Of a stretch of DNA of 64,000 nucleotides, positions 44,799-55,524 are shown piece by piece (the first letter of the stretch is position 1; every line of letters starts with the position of its first letter). The stretch covers positions 1-64,000 of the forward strand of contig NZ_JAROCG010000002.1 of the NCBI RefSeq assembly GCF_030433645.1, given 5' to 3'. This DNA comes from Arthrobacter burdickii (lineage in GTDB: Bacteria; Actinomycetota; Actinomycetes; Actinomycetales; Micrococcaceae). A program made the translations under genes and the position numbers. The notes under the pieces were generated by a model. That model was not told the DNA's origin and made no database searches. It worked only from the letters and a program-made list of their open reading frames with translations.

Positions 44799-45536
44799 AT
44801 GACCTCGAGCAACCTGGAGACCGCCGGCGGCGCCGCTCCGACTGACGCCGGATCCGCACCCGCTGACGCCACCCCCACGGAGGCGCCGCGGAAAGTGTCG
44901 CGCCGCATCCCGAAGTCCGACGCCGTGCTCGAAGCGGCCGTGGACCGGGCTCGCCGCGGAGTGCTCGAGGTCGCTCCCGAAGCGCAGGTGGGCCGTCACG
45001 TGTCCGCCACGATCGAAGGCGAGCGCCTCGTCACGCACCGGTTCGAGGCCTTTGTGCCCGGCTACGGCGGCTGGCAGTGGTACGCGAGCGTCGCCCGCGT
45101 CGCCCGCAGCAAGGACGTGACGGTCTGCGAGGTGGGACTGCTGCCCTCCGCGGCTTCCCTGCTGGCGCCCGAGTGGCTGCCGTGGTCGGAGCGGGTCCGC
45201 CCCGAGGACTCGGAGCCGGACGAGACGCCATCGGACGAGACGCCGTCGGACGAGACGCCGTCGGACTCGGAGCCGGACGAGACGCCGTCGGACGAAGCGC
45301 CGTCGGATAAGGCGTCGTCGGACGAGGTTCCTGCCGATCTCGGCCAGGACCAGGACAAGGACCAGGCGCCGGACGGCGCATCCGCCGTCGTGGAGAAAGC
45401 CGGACCGGACGCCGGGTCTCCCGAGGAAGCAGGCGACAGCGACGTCGACCCGCTGGAGGGTGCCGCAGGGACCTCCGCGGACCGCACCGATGACGTGACG
45501 AGCCGCGACGCCGAAGGACAGCCCGACGCCGGGTGA
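44799..45536 (+). CDS. DUF3027 protein with acidic repeat tail
   Basis: A 245-aa protein. Residues about 30-130 form the DUF3027 domain (VLEAAVDRARRGVLEVAPEAQVG, then FEAFVPGYGGWQWYASV and LLAPEWLPWSERVRPED). The remaining 110 residues are an acidic, disordered tail with repeats of DETPSD and DSEPDETPSDEAPSD. The family is actinobacterial and of unknown function, and is usually found next to a cold-shock gene as here. The ATG at 44799 follows the csp stop by 10 nt. Confidence 0.8.
   Translation: MTSSNLETAGGAAPTDAGSAPADATPTEAPRKVSRRIPKSDAVLEAAVDRARRGVLEVAPEAQVGRHVSATIEGERLVTHRFEAFVPGYGGWQWYASVARVARSKDVTVCEVGLLPSAASLLAPEWLPWSERVRPEDSEPDETPSDETPSDETPSDSEPDETPSDEAPSDKASSDEVPADLGQDQDKDQAPDGASAVVEKAGPDAGSPEEAGDSDVDPLEGAAGTSADRTDDVTSRDAEGQPDAG
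45219..45325. repeat. 15-nt repeats coding the acidic tail of the DUF3027 protein
   Basis: GACGAGACGCCGTCG and close variants occur at least four times in frame, giving DETPS units. Confidence 0.85.
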
Positions 45537-45543
45537 TGCAGCA

Positions 45544-48200
<2,657 letters not shown>

Positions 48201-48225
48201 TCACCGCACCAAGGAGCTGAACCGC

Positions 48226-48924
48226 ATGACGGACCTCATCGACACCACCGAGATGTACCTGCGGACCATCCTTGAGCTCGAGGAAGAGAACATCGTCGCC
48301 CTCCGTGCCCGCATCGCCGAGCGGCTTCGCCACTCGGGGCCGACCGTGTCCCAGACCATCGGTCGCATGGAACGCGACGGACTCGTTGTCGTCTCCGGCG
48401 ACCGGCACCTCGAGCTGACCGAACTGGGTCGACGCAGGGCCACCGGGGTCATGAGGAAGCACCGCCTCGCGGAGCGGCTCCTGAGCGACGTCATCGGGCT
48501 CGACTGGGCCTACGTCCACGACGAGGCCTGCCGCTGGGAGCACGTCATGAGTGAGCGCGTGGAGCGCCGGCTCTACGAGCTCCTCGGAAAGCCCTCCGAA
48601 TCCCCGTACGGCAACCCGATCCCGGGACTCGAGGCCATCGGCGGCGTCCAGTCCGAGCTGTTCACCGACGGCGTCGTCACGCTGCTCTCCGCGATGGGCA
48701 CGTACTCGCCGGAGAAGCAGGTCACGCTCGTGCGGCTGGCGGAGCCGATCCAGGTGGATCCGGAACTCCTCACGCAGCTCGACGAGGGCGGCCTGCGCCC
48801 CGGAGCGCAGCTGAACCTCGAGTCCGTCGGAGGGTACGTCTCCGTGCGCGTGCCCGGCGTCGAGGGTGCGCTGGAGCTACCCCCCGAGGTGGCGTCCCAC
48901 GTGTTCGTCTCCGTCGCGGCGTGA
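48226..48924 (+). CDS. DtxR/IdeR-family metal-dependent repressor
   Basis: A 232-aa regulator. The N-terminal winged HTH (NIVALRARIAERLRHSGPTVSQTIGRM) is followed by the dimerisation/metal domain with the primary-site residues in EACRWEHVMS (Cys, Glu and His, as in DtxR/IdeR). A C-terminal SH3-like FeoA domain follows. It represses iron (or manganese) acquisition genes when metal is replete. AAGGAG precedes the ATG. Either an IdeR-type iron or MntR-type manganese role is possible; the Cys favours iron. Confidence 0.9.
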   Translation: MTDLIDTTEMYLRTILELEEENIVALRARIAERLRHSGPTVSQTIGRMERDGLVVVSGDRHLELTELGRRRATGVMRKHRLAERLLSDVIGLDWAYVHDEACRWEHVMSERVERRLYELLGKPSESPYGNPIPGLEAIGGVQSELFTDGVVTLLSAMGTYSPEKQVTLVRLAEPIQVDPELLTQLDEGGLRPGAQLNLESVGGYVSVRVPGVEGALELPPEVASHVFVSVAA

Positions 48925-48945
48925 GTGCCGTCACCAATAACACAC

Positions 48946-48963
48946 CATTCTGTGATCAGAATG
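48946..48963. promoter_or_regulatory. Inverted repeat upstream of riboswitch promoter
   Basis: CATTCTG, TGAT, CAGAATG: perfect 7-bp arms ending at the -35 element. The position suits an activator or repressor. No T-run, so it is unlikely to be the dtxR terminator. Confidence 0.5.
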
Positions 48964-48992
48964 TGACATAACCGGCGTTTGTGTTGTACGGT
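48963..48992 (+). promoter_or_regulatory. Promoter for riboswitch-NlpC transcript
   Basis: GTGACA (48963-48968), 18 bp, TACGGT (48987-48992). The transcript would start about 49000 and run directly into the riboswitch. Confidence 0.5.
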
Positions 48993-49029
48993 TCATTTCG
49001 TGCCAAATTCGCTCTAGATCCGGCACCCT

Positions 49030-49205
49030 CCTGCAAATCGCCTAGCTCTGCCATTGCTCGAGGTCCGTCCGCACCATCGCATGGCAGAGGCGGGGGAACC
49101 AAGTTTCGGGTTTCTTTCGAGAAATCCTTGGGGTGAAGTCGCTGTTACCGCAGCGGCCGGGTGACTCCCATCCGAATCCGACAGCTCACCTCGCAGGCAT
49201 TGGGA
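49030..49205 (+). ncRNA. c-di-AMP riboswitch (ydaO-yuaA type)
   Basis: The conserved blocks of the ydaO/yuaA motif occur in order: a paired segment (TCTGCCAT / ATGGCAGA), GCGGGGGAACC at about 49090, GGGGTGAA at about 49130, GGGTGACTCCC, ATCCGAATCCGACAGCT and CACCTCGCAGGC ending near 49198. This class binds cyclic di-AMP and, when bound, usually turns off wall-hydrolase and potassium/osmolyte genes. The ends given are approximate. Confidence 0.93.
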
Positions 49206-49218
49206 GAGGTAATCCAAC

Positions 49219-50157
49219 GTGTCCACCAGCTCTTCGCTGGGCCGCCACCGCGCGCCCCAGAACGCCAACCCGCTGACCGCTCTTTCCGCCGCAGTAGCGT
49301 CGAACGCAGGATCGGTCGGCCGCCAGGCCGCCGTCATCGCCGCCGCTTCCGGCCTCGTACTGACCAGCGGAGTTGCAGCCAACGCCGCCGATCTCCAGCC
49401 GCAGCGCGACGTCGCATCCTCCAGCATCACCGTCACCTCGGCCCGTCAGGCCGTCGTCGCGTCGTCCAAGACCGTCGTGTCCTTCAACAGGACCGCGGTG
49501 AAGGTCCACGCCAAGCCGGTCGTCGCCAAGAAGGCTCCGGCCGTCAAGGCACCCGCCGCCCCGGCTCCGGTCGTCGAGGCTCCCGCAGCTCCGGCCCCCG
49601 CCGCCCCGGCTCCCGTCGTCGAGGCACCCGCCGCTCCGGCTGCTCCGGCTCCCGTCGTGAAGGCACCCGCTGCTCCGGCTCCCGCCGCCCAGACCGTCGC
49701 TGCCGTCCAGGCCGTCGCCGCTCCCGCGCCGGCTCCCGTAGCCGCCCCGGCTCCCGCAGCTGCCCCGGCACCTGCTCCTGCACCTGCTCCCGCCCCGGCA
49801 CCTGCTCCCAAGCCTGCAGCCTCCTCTGGTGTCGCCGCGACCATCGCCGCCGCTGCCAAGGGCCAGCTCGGCGTCATGCAGGACTGCACGCGCCTCGTCA
49901 GCAACTCCCTCGCCGCTGCCGGCATCAACTTCCACGGCTGGCCGGCAGGGTACCTGTCCCTGGGCCGCACCGTGAGCGCCGGCGAGGCCATCCCGGGCGA
50001 CCTCATCTACTACGCCGACGGCGGCATGGGCGCAGCCCACATCGCGGTCTACATCGGTGGCGGCCAGGCCGTCCACGGTGGATTCAACGGCAACACCACG
50101 GTGATCGCACCGGCCGAGCTCGGCTCGGGTGGCGTGTACATCCGCGTCGGCGGCTGA
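49219..50157 (+). CDS. Secreted NlpC/P60 peptidoglycan hydrolase
   Basis: A 312-aa protein with a GTG start and GAGAGG upstream. A twin-lysine-poor signal peptide with a hydrophobic core (AAVIAAASGLVLTSGVAANA) ends near residue 56. About 110 residues of Ala/Pro/Val repeats follow (a wall-spanning linker), then a compact NlpC/P60 cysteine-peptidase domain with Cys223 (DCTRLVSNSL) and His274 (AAHIAVYIGG). It should cut stem peptides of peptidoglycan. The c-di-AMP riboswitch ties it to turgor and wall homeostasis. Confidence 0.9.
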   Translation: MSTSSSLGRHRAPQNANPLTALSAAVASNAGSVGRQAAVIAAASGLVLTSGVAANAADLQPQRDVASSSITVTSARQAVVASSKTVVSFNRTAVKVHAKPVVAKKAPAVKAPAAPAPVVEAPAAPAPAAPAPVVEAPAAPAAPAPVVKAPAAPAPAAQTVAAVQAVAAPAPAPVAAPAPAAAPAPAPAPAPAPAPAPKPAASSGVAATIAAAAKGQLGVMQDCTRLVSNSLAAAGINFHGWPAGYLSLGRTVSAGEAIPGDLIYYADGGMGAAHIAVYIGGGQAVHGGFNGNTTVIAPAELGSGGVYIRVGG

Positions 50158-50173
50158 TCACCGCACGAACGAT

Positions 50174-50212
50174 ACGCAAGGGAACCGGCACACTGTGCCG
50201 GTTCCCTTGCGT
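50174..50212 (+). terminator. Rho-independent terminator of NlpC/P60 gene
   Basis: A perfect 18-bp stem (ACGCAAGGGAACCGGCAC and its complement) with a 3-nt loop, followed by TTTAA. Confidence 0.9.
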
Positions 50213-50363
50213 TTAAGCGGTCGCGGGAGCGGCAAGGGCCGCACGTCAACCCCCTCCGGAGTTCGCGGCAGGCAGGTACCCTTGCAGTGTCAATCCGAAG
50301 CTCTTCTCCCGTACCCCGGGATGGCAACCGGTGCGGGGAACAGGTCAGCAATGAGGCCAACGC

Positions 50364-50861
50364 ATGCGCACTCTTGTTCTGAATGCTGGGTATGAACCAC
50401 TTGCGGTCATCACGTTCCGCCGGGCACTGGTGCTCGTGCTCACGGGGAAGGCGAGCGTCATCGCGGAGGACGGCGACCCGGTCGTCGGTCCCACCGAGAT
50501 ACTCGGCAGACCTTCGGTGATCCTGCTCAACCGCTACGTGAAGATCCCGTACCGCCACGACCTGACAGCCACGCGACGGGGGGTGCTGCGTCGCGACAAC
50601 CACCTGTGTGCCTACTGCGGCAAGACCGCCTCGACCATCGACCACGTCCTGCCGCGGTCCAGGGGCGGAGGGGACACCTGGGAGAACCTCGTGGCCTGCT
50701 GCCTGAAGTGCAACAACGCCAAGGGGGACAAGACCCTCGGCAGCCTCGGCTGGAAGCTGCGCATCGTGCCGATGCCTCCGCGGGGACCGCAGTGGCAGAT
50801 CCGCGAGCTCGAGAAGCCGGCGCCGCAATGGAACGAGTTCCTCAGCGAGACCGCTGCGTGA
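50364..50861 (+). CDS. HNH endonuclease-fold protein
   Basis: A 165-aa protein. A zinc-binding HNH domain is formed by CAYCGKTAS, IDHVLPRSRGGGDTWENLVACC and CLKCNNAKG: four Cys plus the catalytic His of DH and an Asn. Stand-alone HNH proteins of this kind are widespread in actinobacteria and have no settled role (DNA repair or nicking is assumed). The GTG of mobA overlaps its end by 4 nt, so it is co-expressed with cofactor genes by position only. Confidence 0.88.
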   Translation: MRTLVLNAGYEPLAVITFRRALVLVLTGKASVIAEDGDPVVGPTEILGRPSVILLNRYVKIPYRHDLTATRRGVLRRDNHLCAYCGKTASTIDHVLPRSRGGGDTWENLVACCLKCNNAKGDKTLGSLGWKLRIVPMPPRGPQWQIRELEKPAPQWNEFLSETAA

Positions 50862-51463
50862 CCCTCGGCGTACCGAGGTTCGACGCCGTCGTCCTCGCGG
50901 GTGGCAGGTCCTCCCGGCTCGGCGGCGTGCCGAAGGCCGGACTGGTCCTGGAGGGCGCGACCCTGCTCCAGCGCACCTGCGCAGCCCTCGCCGGCGCAGA
51001 ACGCCTGACGGTCGTGGGACCGGAGCCCGGCGACGCCGGACGGCTCCCCCCTGCAGCGGTGTTCGTGCGGGAGGAACCCGCTTTCGCGGGACCGGCAGCG
51101 GCGGTCGTCGCCGGATTCCGGGCTGGACCAGGAAGCAGGGCGCCGTGGTGCGCCGTCGTCGCCTGCGACATGCCCCGCGTCGCCGTCCTCGTCGAGGTGC
51201 TGCTCCGCGAGGCTGCCGCAGGGGCGCCGGCCTCCCTGGTCGCGGTCGATGACGGGCGTGAACAGCCGCTGGCCGCGCTGTACCGGAGCGACGACCTCGC
51301 AGCCGCCATCGACGCCGTCCTCGCGCACGGACCCGCCGACAACCTGTCCATGCGCAGCCTCCTTGCTAGTGTGAAGACAAGACCAGTCCCGGTTCCGCCG
51401 GGCACAACGCACGACGTCGACACCTGGAACGATGCCCGAGCGCTCGGAGTCGACGTCCCCTAG
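50858..51463 (+). CDS. mobA: Molybdenum cofactor guanylyl/nucleotidyltransferase
   Basis: A 201-aa NTP-transferase. The nucleotide-binding loop LAGGRSSRLGGVPKAGL (about 13-29) and the CDMPRV segment match MobA, which attaches GMP to molybdopterin. It lies just before DUF6457 and moeA. It starts with a GTG overlapping the HNH stop (GTGA), indicating translational coupling. MobA-like proteins and CTP-type MocA share the fold, so substrate is not certain. Confidence 0.85.
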   Translation: MTLGVPRFDAVVLAGGRSSRLGGVPKAGLVLEGATLLQRTCAALAGAERLTVVGPEPGDAGRLPPAAVFVREEPAFAGPAAAVVAGFRAGPGSRAPWCAVVACDMPRVAVLVEVLLREAAAGAPASLVAVDDGREQPLAALYRSDDLAAAIDAVLAHGPADNLSMRSLLASVKTRPVPVPPGTTHDVDTWNDARALGVDVP

Positions 51464-51480
51464 CAACGCCCGGAGGGCCC

Positions 51481-51765
51481 ATGGACGATCGGAACAAGCT
51501 GCTGCACGACTGGACCGAGCAACTGCTCGCCGCCTTCGAGATCGACGGGACCGACGTGGACATCGACGCCGTCCTGGGCCTGGCGGGGAAGGCGGCGCAC
51601 GGCGTCGTCCGTCCTGCGGCCCCCCTGACCACCTTCGTCGTCGGCTACGCGGCAGGCCTCGCCGTCGGCAGCGGACAGGCCGACGAGCAACTGGCGATGC
51701 GGTCGGCGATGGCCGTGGCCGACGCGCTCTGCGCCCGGGCCGCGGCGGAAGGGAGCCCCGAATGA
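51481..51765 (+). CDS. DUF6457 protein
   Basis: A 94-aa helical protein, the small gene commonly found between mobA and moeA in actinobacteria (DUF6457). It contains DWTEQLLAAFEIDGTDVDID and AAPLTTFVVGYAAGLAVG. Function is unknown but probably molybdenum-cofactor related. Its stop overlaps the moeA start (ATGA). Confidence 0.8.
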   Translation: MDDRNKLLHDWTEQLLAAFEIDGTDVDIDAVLGLAGKAAHGVVRPAAPLTTFVVGYAAGLAVGSGQADEQLAMRSAMAVADALCARAAAEGSPE

Positions 51766-53015
51766 GCGAGAACATCGGTGCCCGCGACGTCGACTGGAGG
51801 ACAGCCCGCGCACTGGCGCACGGAGCCGGGCGCCCGCTGCCGTTCCAGACGGTGAACCTTGCGGATGCCCTCGGCCAGACGCTCGCCGAGCCGGTCCACG
51901 CCCTGCAGGCCATTCCGCACTATGCGTCGTCGGCGATGGACGGCTGGGCGGTCAACGGGGAGCCCCCGTGGAAGCTCGTGAGCCACGCGGAGGACCATGG
52001 CCGGGGCAGGCCCGCACCCCACGCCGACTCGGGCGGGGTCTCGCTCGCCCCCGGCGAGGCGACGTTCATCCTCACGGGAGGCGTGGTTCCCCGGAATACC
52101 CTTGGCATCCTCCGCACGGAGCACGGATCGATCCGCGGGGACCTGCTGGACCGGAACGAGGCCGCCCGGCCCGGGGAGCCGTCGCTGCACGAGCACGTCC
52201 GGCCGGCGGGGGAGGAAGCCGAGGAAGGCTCCATGGCTATTCCTGCCGGCGTCGTCCTCAATCCGGCGCAGATCGCGCTGGCCGCGGTGTGCGGCCACGA
52301 CACGCTCGCTGTCCTGCGGGCACCGCGCGTGTCCCTGCTCATGACCGGCGACGAGGTCATCGATCACGGCCTGCCGCATCCCGGCCAGGTCCGTGACACC
52401 TTCGGGCCGCAGCTCCCGGGCTTCGTCGCGATGCTCGGCGGCCACGTCGACGTCGCCAGCCGGGCGAAGGACGACCTCGACGACGTCGTGGCGGCGATCA
52501 GCGCGGAGCCGACCGACGAGTCCTCGCTGGCACGGGCATCGGGTGACGTCCTGATCACGACCGGCGGGACGGGGAGTTCCTCGGCCGACCATATCCGCCG
52601 CGCGCTCACCGAACTCGGGGCCGAGCTCCTCATCGACGGTATCGCCATGCGGCCGGGACACCCGACCCTCCTCGCGCGGTTGCCCGACGGCCGCTTCCTG
52701 GTGGGACTCCCCGGTAACCCGCTCGCGGCCATGATGGCGATGCTCACCGTCACCGCACCGCTGCTCGCCGGCCTGCGGGGAACCGCCCTCGAGGAACCCG
52801 CCGCCATCACCAGTGCCGACGCTTTCGAGCCCCTGCAGGGCAGGAGCCGGCTGGTGCCCTACCGGCTCGAGTCCGGGCGGGCCGTCCCCAGCACCCACCA
52901 GCGTTCGGGCATGCTGCGCGGGCTGGCCGGGGCCGACGGCGTGATGGTCGTTCCTGCAGAAGGCTGCGAGCCGGGTGACGACGTCCCGTCGCTCCCGCTG
53001 CCCTGGGTCGGCTGA
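51762..53015 (+). CDS. moeA: Molybdopterin molybdenumtransferase
   Basis: A 417-aa enzyme that inserts molybdate into adenylated molybdopterin. It shows the YASSAMDGWAV region, the GDEVIDHG/GQVRDTFGP domain-3 motifs and the key TTGGTGSSSADHIR segment, with IDGIAMRPGHPTLLARL and GLPGNPLAAMM following. The start overlaps DUF6457 by 4 nt. It is followed by a hairpin and then fdhD. Confidence 0.93.
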   Translation: MSENIGARDVDWRTARALAHGAGRPLPFQTVNLADALGQTLAEPVHALQAIPHYASSAMDGWAVNGEPPWKLVSHAEDHGRGRPAPHADSGGVSLAPGEATFILTGGVVPRNTLGILRTEHGSIRGDLLDRNEAARPGEPSLHEHVRPAGEEAEEGSMAIPAGVVLNPAQIALAAVCGHDTLAVLRAPRVSLLMTGDEVIDHGLPHPGQVRDTFGPQLPGFVAMLGGHVDVASRAKDDLDDVVAAISAEPTDESSLARASGDVLITTGGTGSSSADHIRRALTELGAELLIDGIAMRPGHPTLLARLPDGRFLVGLPGNPLAAMMAMLTVTAPLLAGLRGTALEEPAAITSADAFEPLQGRSRLVPYRLESGRAVPSTHQRSGMLRGLAGADGVMVVPAEGCEPGDDVPSLPLPWVG

Positions 53016-53058
53016 CCCGGGCGGCGATGCCGCGGACAGGGGCGCCGGCGCTCCCTTT

Positions 53059-53078
53059 GCCGGAGGGATTCCTCCGGC
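53059..53078 (+). terminator. Hairpin after moeA
   Basis: GCCGGAGG, GATT, CCTCCGGC. No clear T-run; may be a weak terminator before fdhD. Confidence 0.45.
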
Positions 53079-53184
53079 GCCCGCCGGTCCCGCGCTGTCC
53101 ACCTCCTCGTGCGGGGAACGACAGTGCCGGGAGGTGGCTGGAGTCAACTAACCTCGTCCTAGGGCCGAGGGTAAGGAGTGCCGG

Positions 53185-54012
53185 ATGAACCGGGTTACAC
53201 AGCGACGCCGTATTACGAAATTCCGCATCGGAGCGCAGACCGGGCGTCGGGAGGATGTCCTGGCGGGCGAGGAACCGCTGGAGATCCGGCTCGGCGGCAG
53301 CGCCTTCACCGTCACGATGCGGACGCCCGGCGACGATTTCGATCTGGTGGCGGGATTCCTCGTCTCCGAGGGCGTCGTCTGGGAACCGGGCCAGTTGCCG
53401 AGCCTGCGCTACTGCGCCGGCGTCGACGAGAACGGGCAGCAGACCTTCAACGTGGTGGAGGCCCAGCTCCGGCCCGGCACCGTCCTGCCGGAGACGGCGA
53501 TGGAGCGCCACGTCTATACGTCGAGCTCGTGCGGTATCTGCGGGACGGCCTCGATCGACGCGGTCCGGAAGTCCTCGCGCTTCGACCTGCGCACCGACAC
53601 CTCTTCCGTGGACCTTGGCGTGCTCGCGTCCCTGCCCGACCGGCTGCGCGAGAGCCAGAAGCTCTTCGACCGCACGGGAGGAGTCCACGCCGCGGGCCTC
53701 TTCACCGCCGAGGGGGAGCTGCTCTGCCTCCGGGAGGACGTCGGGCGCCACAACGCCGTGGACAAGGTGGTGGGCTGGGCGCTGCGCGAAGGCCTGCTCC
53801 CCCTCAGGGGAACGGTGCTGCAGGTCTCCGGCAGGGCGTCCTTCGAGCTGGTGCAGAAGGCGCAGCTCGCCGGAATCCCCGTGCTCGCCGCCGTCAGCGC
53901 CCCGTCGTCACTGGCTGCGGATCTCGCGGACGACGCAGGGCTCACACTCGTGGGCTTCAGCCGCGGGACGTCCCTGAACTGCTACTCGCACCCGGACCGC
54001 ATCGCGGCCTGA
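53185..54012 (+). CDS. fdhD: Formate dehydrogenase accessory sulfurtransferase FdhD
   Basis: A 275-aa protein that transfers sulfur from IscS to the molybdenum cofactor of formate dehydrogenase. The active motif SSCGICG carries the two essential cysteines, near residue 115. Other motifs are GDDFDLVAGFL and CLREDVGRHNAVDKVVG. A TAAGGAG ribosome site precedes the ATG. It follows the cofactor cluster; no formate dehydrogenase structural gene is in the window. Confidence 0.93.
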   Translation: MNRVTQRRRITKFRIGAQTGRREDVLAGEEPLEIRLGGSAFTVTMRTPGDDFDLVAGFLVSEGVVWEPGQLPSLRYCAGVDENGQQTFNVVEAQLRPGTVLPETAMERHVYTSSSCGICGTASIDAVRKSSRFDLRTDTSSVDLGVLASLPDRLRESQKLFDRTGGVHAAGLFTAEGELLCLREDVGRHNAVDKVVGWALREGLLPLRGTVLQVSGRASFELVQKAQLAGIPVLAAVSAPSSLAADLADDAGLTLVGFSRGTSLNCYSHPDRIAA

Positions 54013-54019
54013 CCGCCCG

Positions 54020-54811
54020 CTAGAACGGGTTGAGCAGGCGCTGGACGAAGCGGCGGGTCCGTTCCTCGCGTGGATTGCGCAGCACCTGGTCGGGGTGGCC
54101 GCGCTCGACGACGACGCCGCCGTCCATGAAGACCACCTGGTCGGCGACCTCGCGGGCGAAGGCGAGTTCATGGGTGACGATCACCATGGTCCACTTCTCC
54201 TCGGCGAGCTCCTTGATGACGGTGAGGACCTCGCCGACCAGTTCCGGATCGAGGGCCGACGTCGGCTCGTCGAAGAGGAGGAGGTCGGGCTGCAGCGCGA
54301 GTGCGCGGACGATCCCGACGCGCTGCTGCTGCCCGCCCGAGAGGTTGAACGGGTAGTCGTCCCGCTTCTCCGCCAGCCCGACACGGGCCAGGAGCCGCTC
54401 GGCGTCCGCGACGGACTCCTTCCGGGGCCGCTTCTGCACCTGCACCGGACCCTCGATGATGTTCTCGAGGACGGTTCTGTGGGGGAACAGGTTGTAGTTC
54501 TGGAAGACCATGGCGCTGCGGTCGCGCAGGGACAGGGCCTCCTTCTTCGTCACCTTGGCGCCGAAGTCCACCGAGGGGCCGCCGCGGAAGGCGACCGTCC
54601 CGCCGTCGGGCGTCTCCAGTCCGTTGAGGCACCGCAGCACGGTGGTCTTGCCGGACCCCGACGGACCCACGAGCGCGACGACCTGGCCGCTGTCGATGTT
54701 CAGGTCGATGGACTTCAGCACCTGGTTGTCACCGAAGGACTTCTGCAGTGCCGTGGCGGCCAGCAGGGGACCAGAGGTGGCGGGAGGATGCAGCGGATCA
54801 GTGGGCGACAT
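54020..54811 (-). CDS. Polar amino-acid ABC transporter ATPase
   Basis: A 263-aa ATPase. Walker A GPSGSGKTT, Q-loop MVFQNYNLFPH, signature LSGGQQQRVGIVRAL, Walker B LLFDEPTSALDPEL and switch VTHELAFAREVAD match the GlnQ/HisP/TcyC class. It is the last gene of a binding-protein, permease, ATPase operon; its start overlaps the permease gene end by 14 nt. The amino acid imported is not known, with cystine or glutamine/arginine as candidates. Confidence 0.93.
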   Translation of the reverse strand: MSPTDPLHPPATSGPLLAATALQKSFGDNQVLKSIDLNIDSGQVVALVGPSGSGKTTVLRCLNGLETPDGGTVAFRGGPSVDFGAKVTKKEALSLRDRSAMVFQNYNLFPHRTVLENIIEGPVQVQKRPRKESVADAERLLARVGLAEKRDDYPFNLSGGQQQRVGIVRALALQPDLLLFDEPTSALDPELVGEVLTVIKELAEEKWTMVIVTHELAFAREVADQVVFMDGGVVVERGHPDQVLRNPREERTRRFVQRLLNPF

Positions 54812-55460
54812 AGCGGTCCAACCTCTTCTCGAGTGCGGACTGGCCGCTGGACAGGACAAGGCAGAACACCCAGTAGATCGCGGCGGCCTCGACGTAGAGC
54901 AGCATGAACTGCTGCGAGAACGCGGCGATCTGCTGTGCCTCGCGGAACAGCTCCGTGACCAGGATCAGCGACGCCAGGGAGGTGTCCTTGACGAGGCTGA
55001 TGAAGGTGTTGGACAGCGGGGGCACCGAGACGCGTGCCGCCTGGGGGAGGATGACGCGGCGCAGGGTCAGGGTGCGGGACATCCCGATGGTGTGCCCGGC
55101 CTCCCACTGGCCCTTCGGGACGGACAGGATGGCGGCACGCAGGATCTCAGCCGCATACCCTGCCACGTTGAGGGAGAAGGCGATGATCGCGCTGGGCCAC
55201 GGATCGATGGTCAGTCCGACGGACGGCAGGCCGTAGAAGATCACGAACAGCTGCACGAGCAGCGGGGTCCCGCGGATCACCGATACGTAGAACCGTGCGA
55301 TGCCCGCGAGGACCGGCTGCCCGCTGATGCGCATCAGCGCGACGACGAGGGCCAGTGCGAGGCCGAGCACGAACGACGTGATCGACAGCGGGATCGTGCC
55401 GACCAAGCCGCCGTGGAGCATGGGCCAGAAGGATGTGCGCAGCAGCTCCCAGTCCATCAC
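54798..55460 (-). CDS. Polar amino-acid ABC transporter permease
   Basis: A 220-aa integral membrane protein with five or six helices. The HisM/GlnP-family loop appears as VIRGTPLLVQLFVIFYGLP and RAAILSVPKGQWEAGHTIGMS, the EAA motif that contacts the ATPase. It lies between the binding-protein and ATPase genes. Confidence 0.92.
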   Translation of the reverse strand: MMDWELLRTSFWPMLHGGLVGTIPLSITSFVLGLALALVVALMRISGQPVLAGIARFYVSVIRGTPLLVQLFVIFYGLPSVGLTIDPWPSAIIAFSLNVAGYAAEILRAAILSVPKGQWEAGHTIGMSRTLTLRRVILPQAARVSVPPLSNTFISLVKDTSLASLILVTELFREAQQIAAFSQQFMLLYVEAAAIYWVFCLVLSSGQSALEKRLDRYVAH

Positions 55461-55524
55461 TCAGCTCCTCCGGCCGGCACGCCCTCCCGCGTTCCGGGGC
55501 GCGGTCCGTCCCCCAGCGGCCGCA

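Noticed and set aside
53041..53092. A riboswitch (molybdenum cofactor type) between moeA and fdhD
   Set aside because: Only a simple GC hairpin is visible; conserved blocks of the Moco motif are absent.
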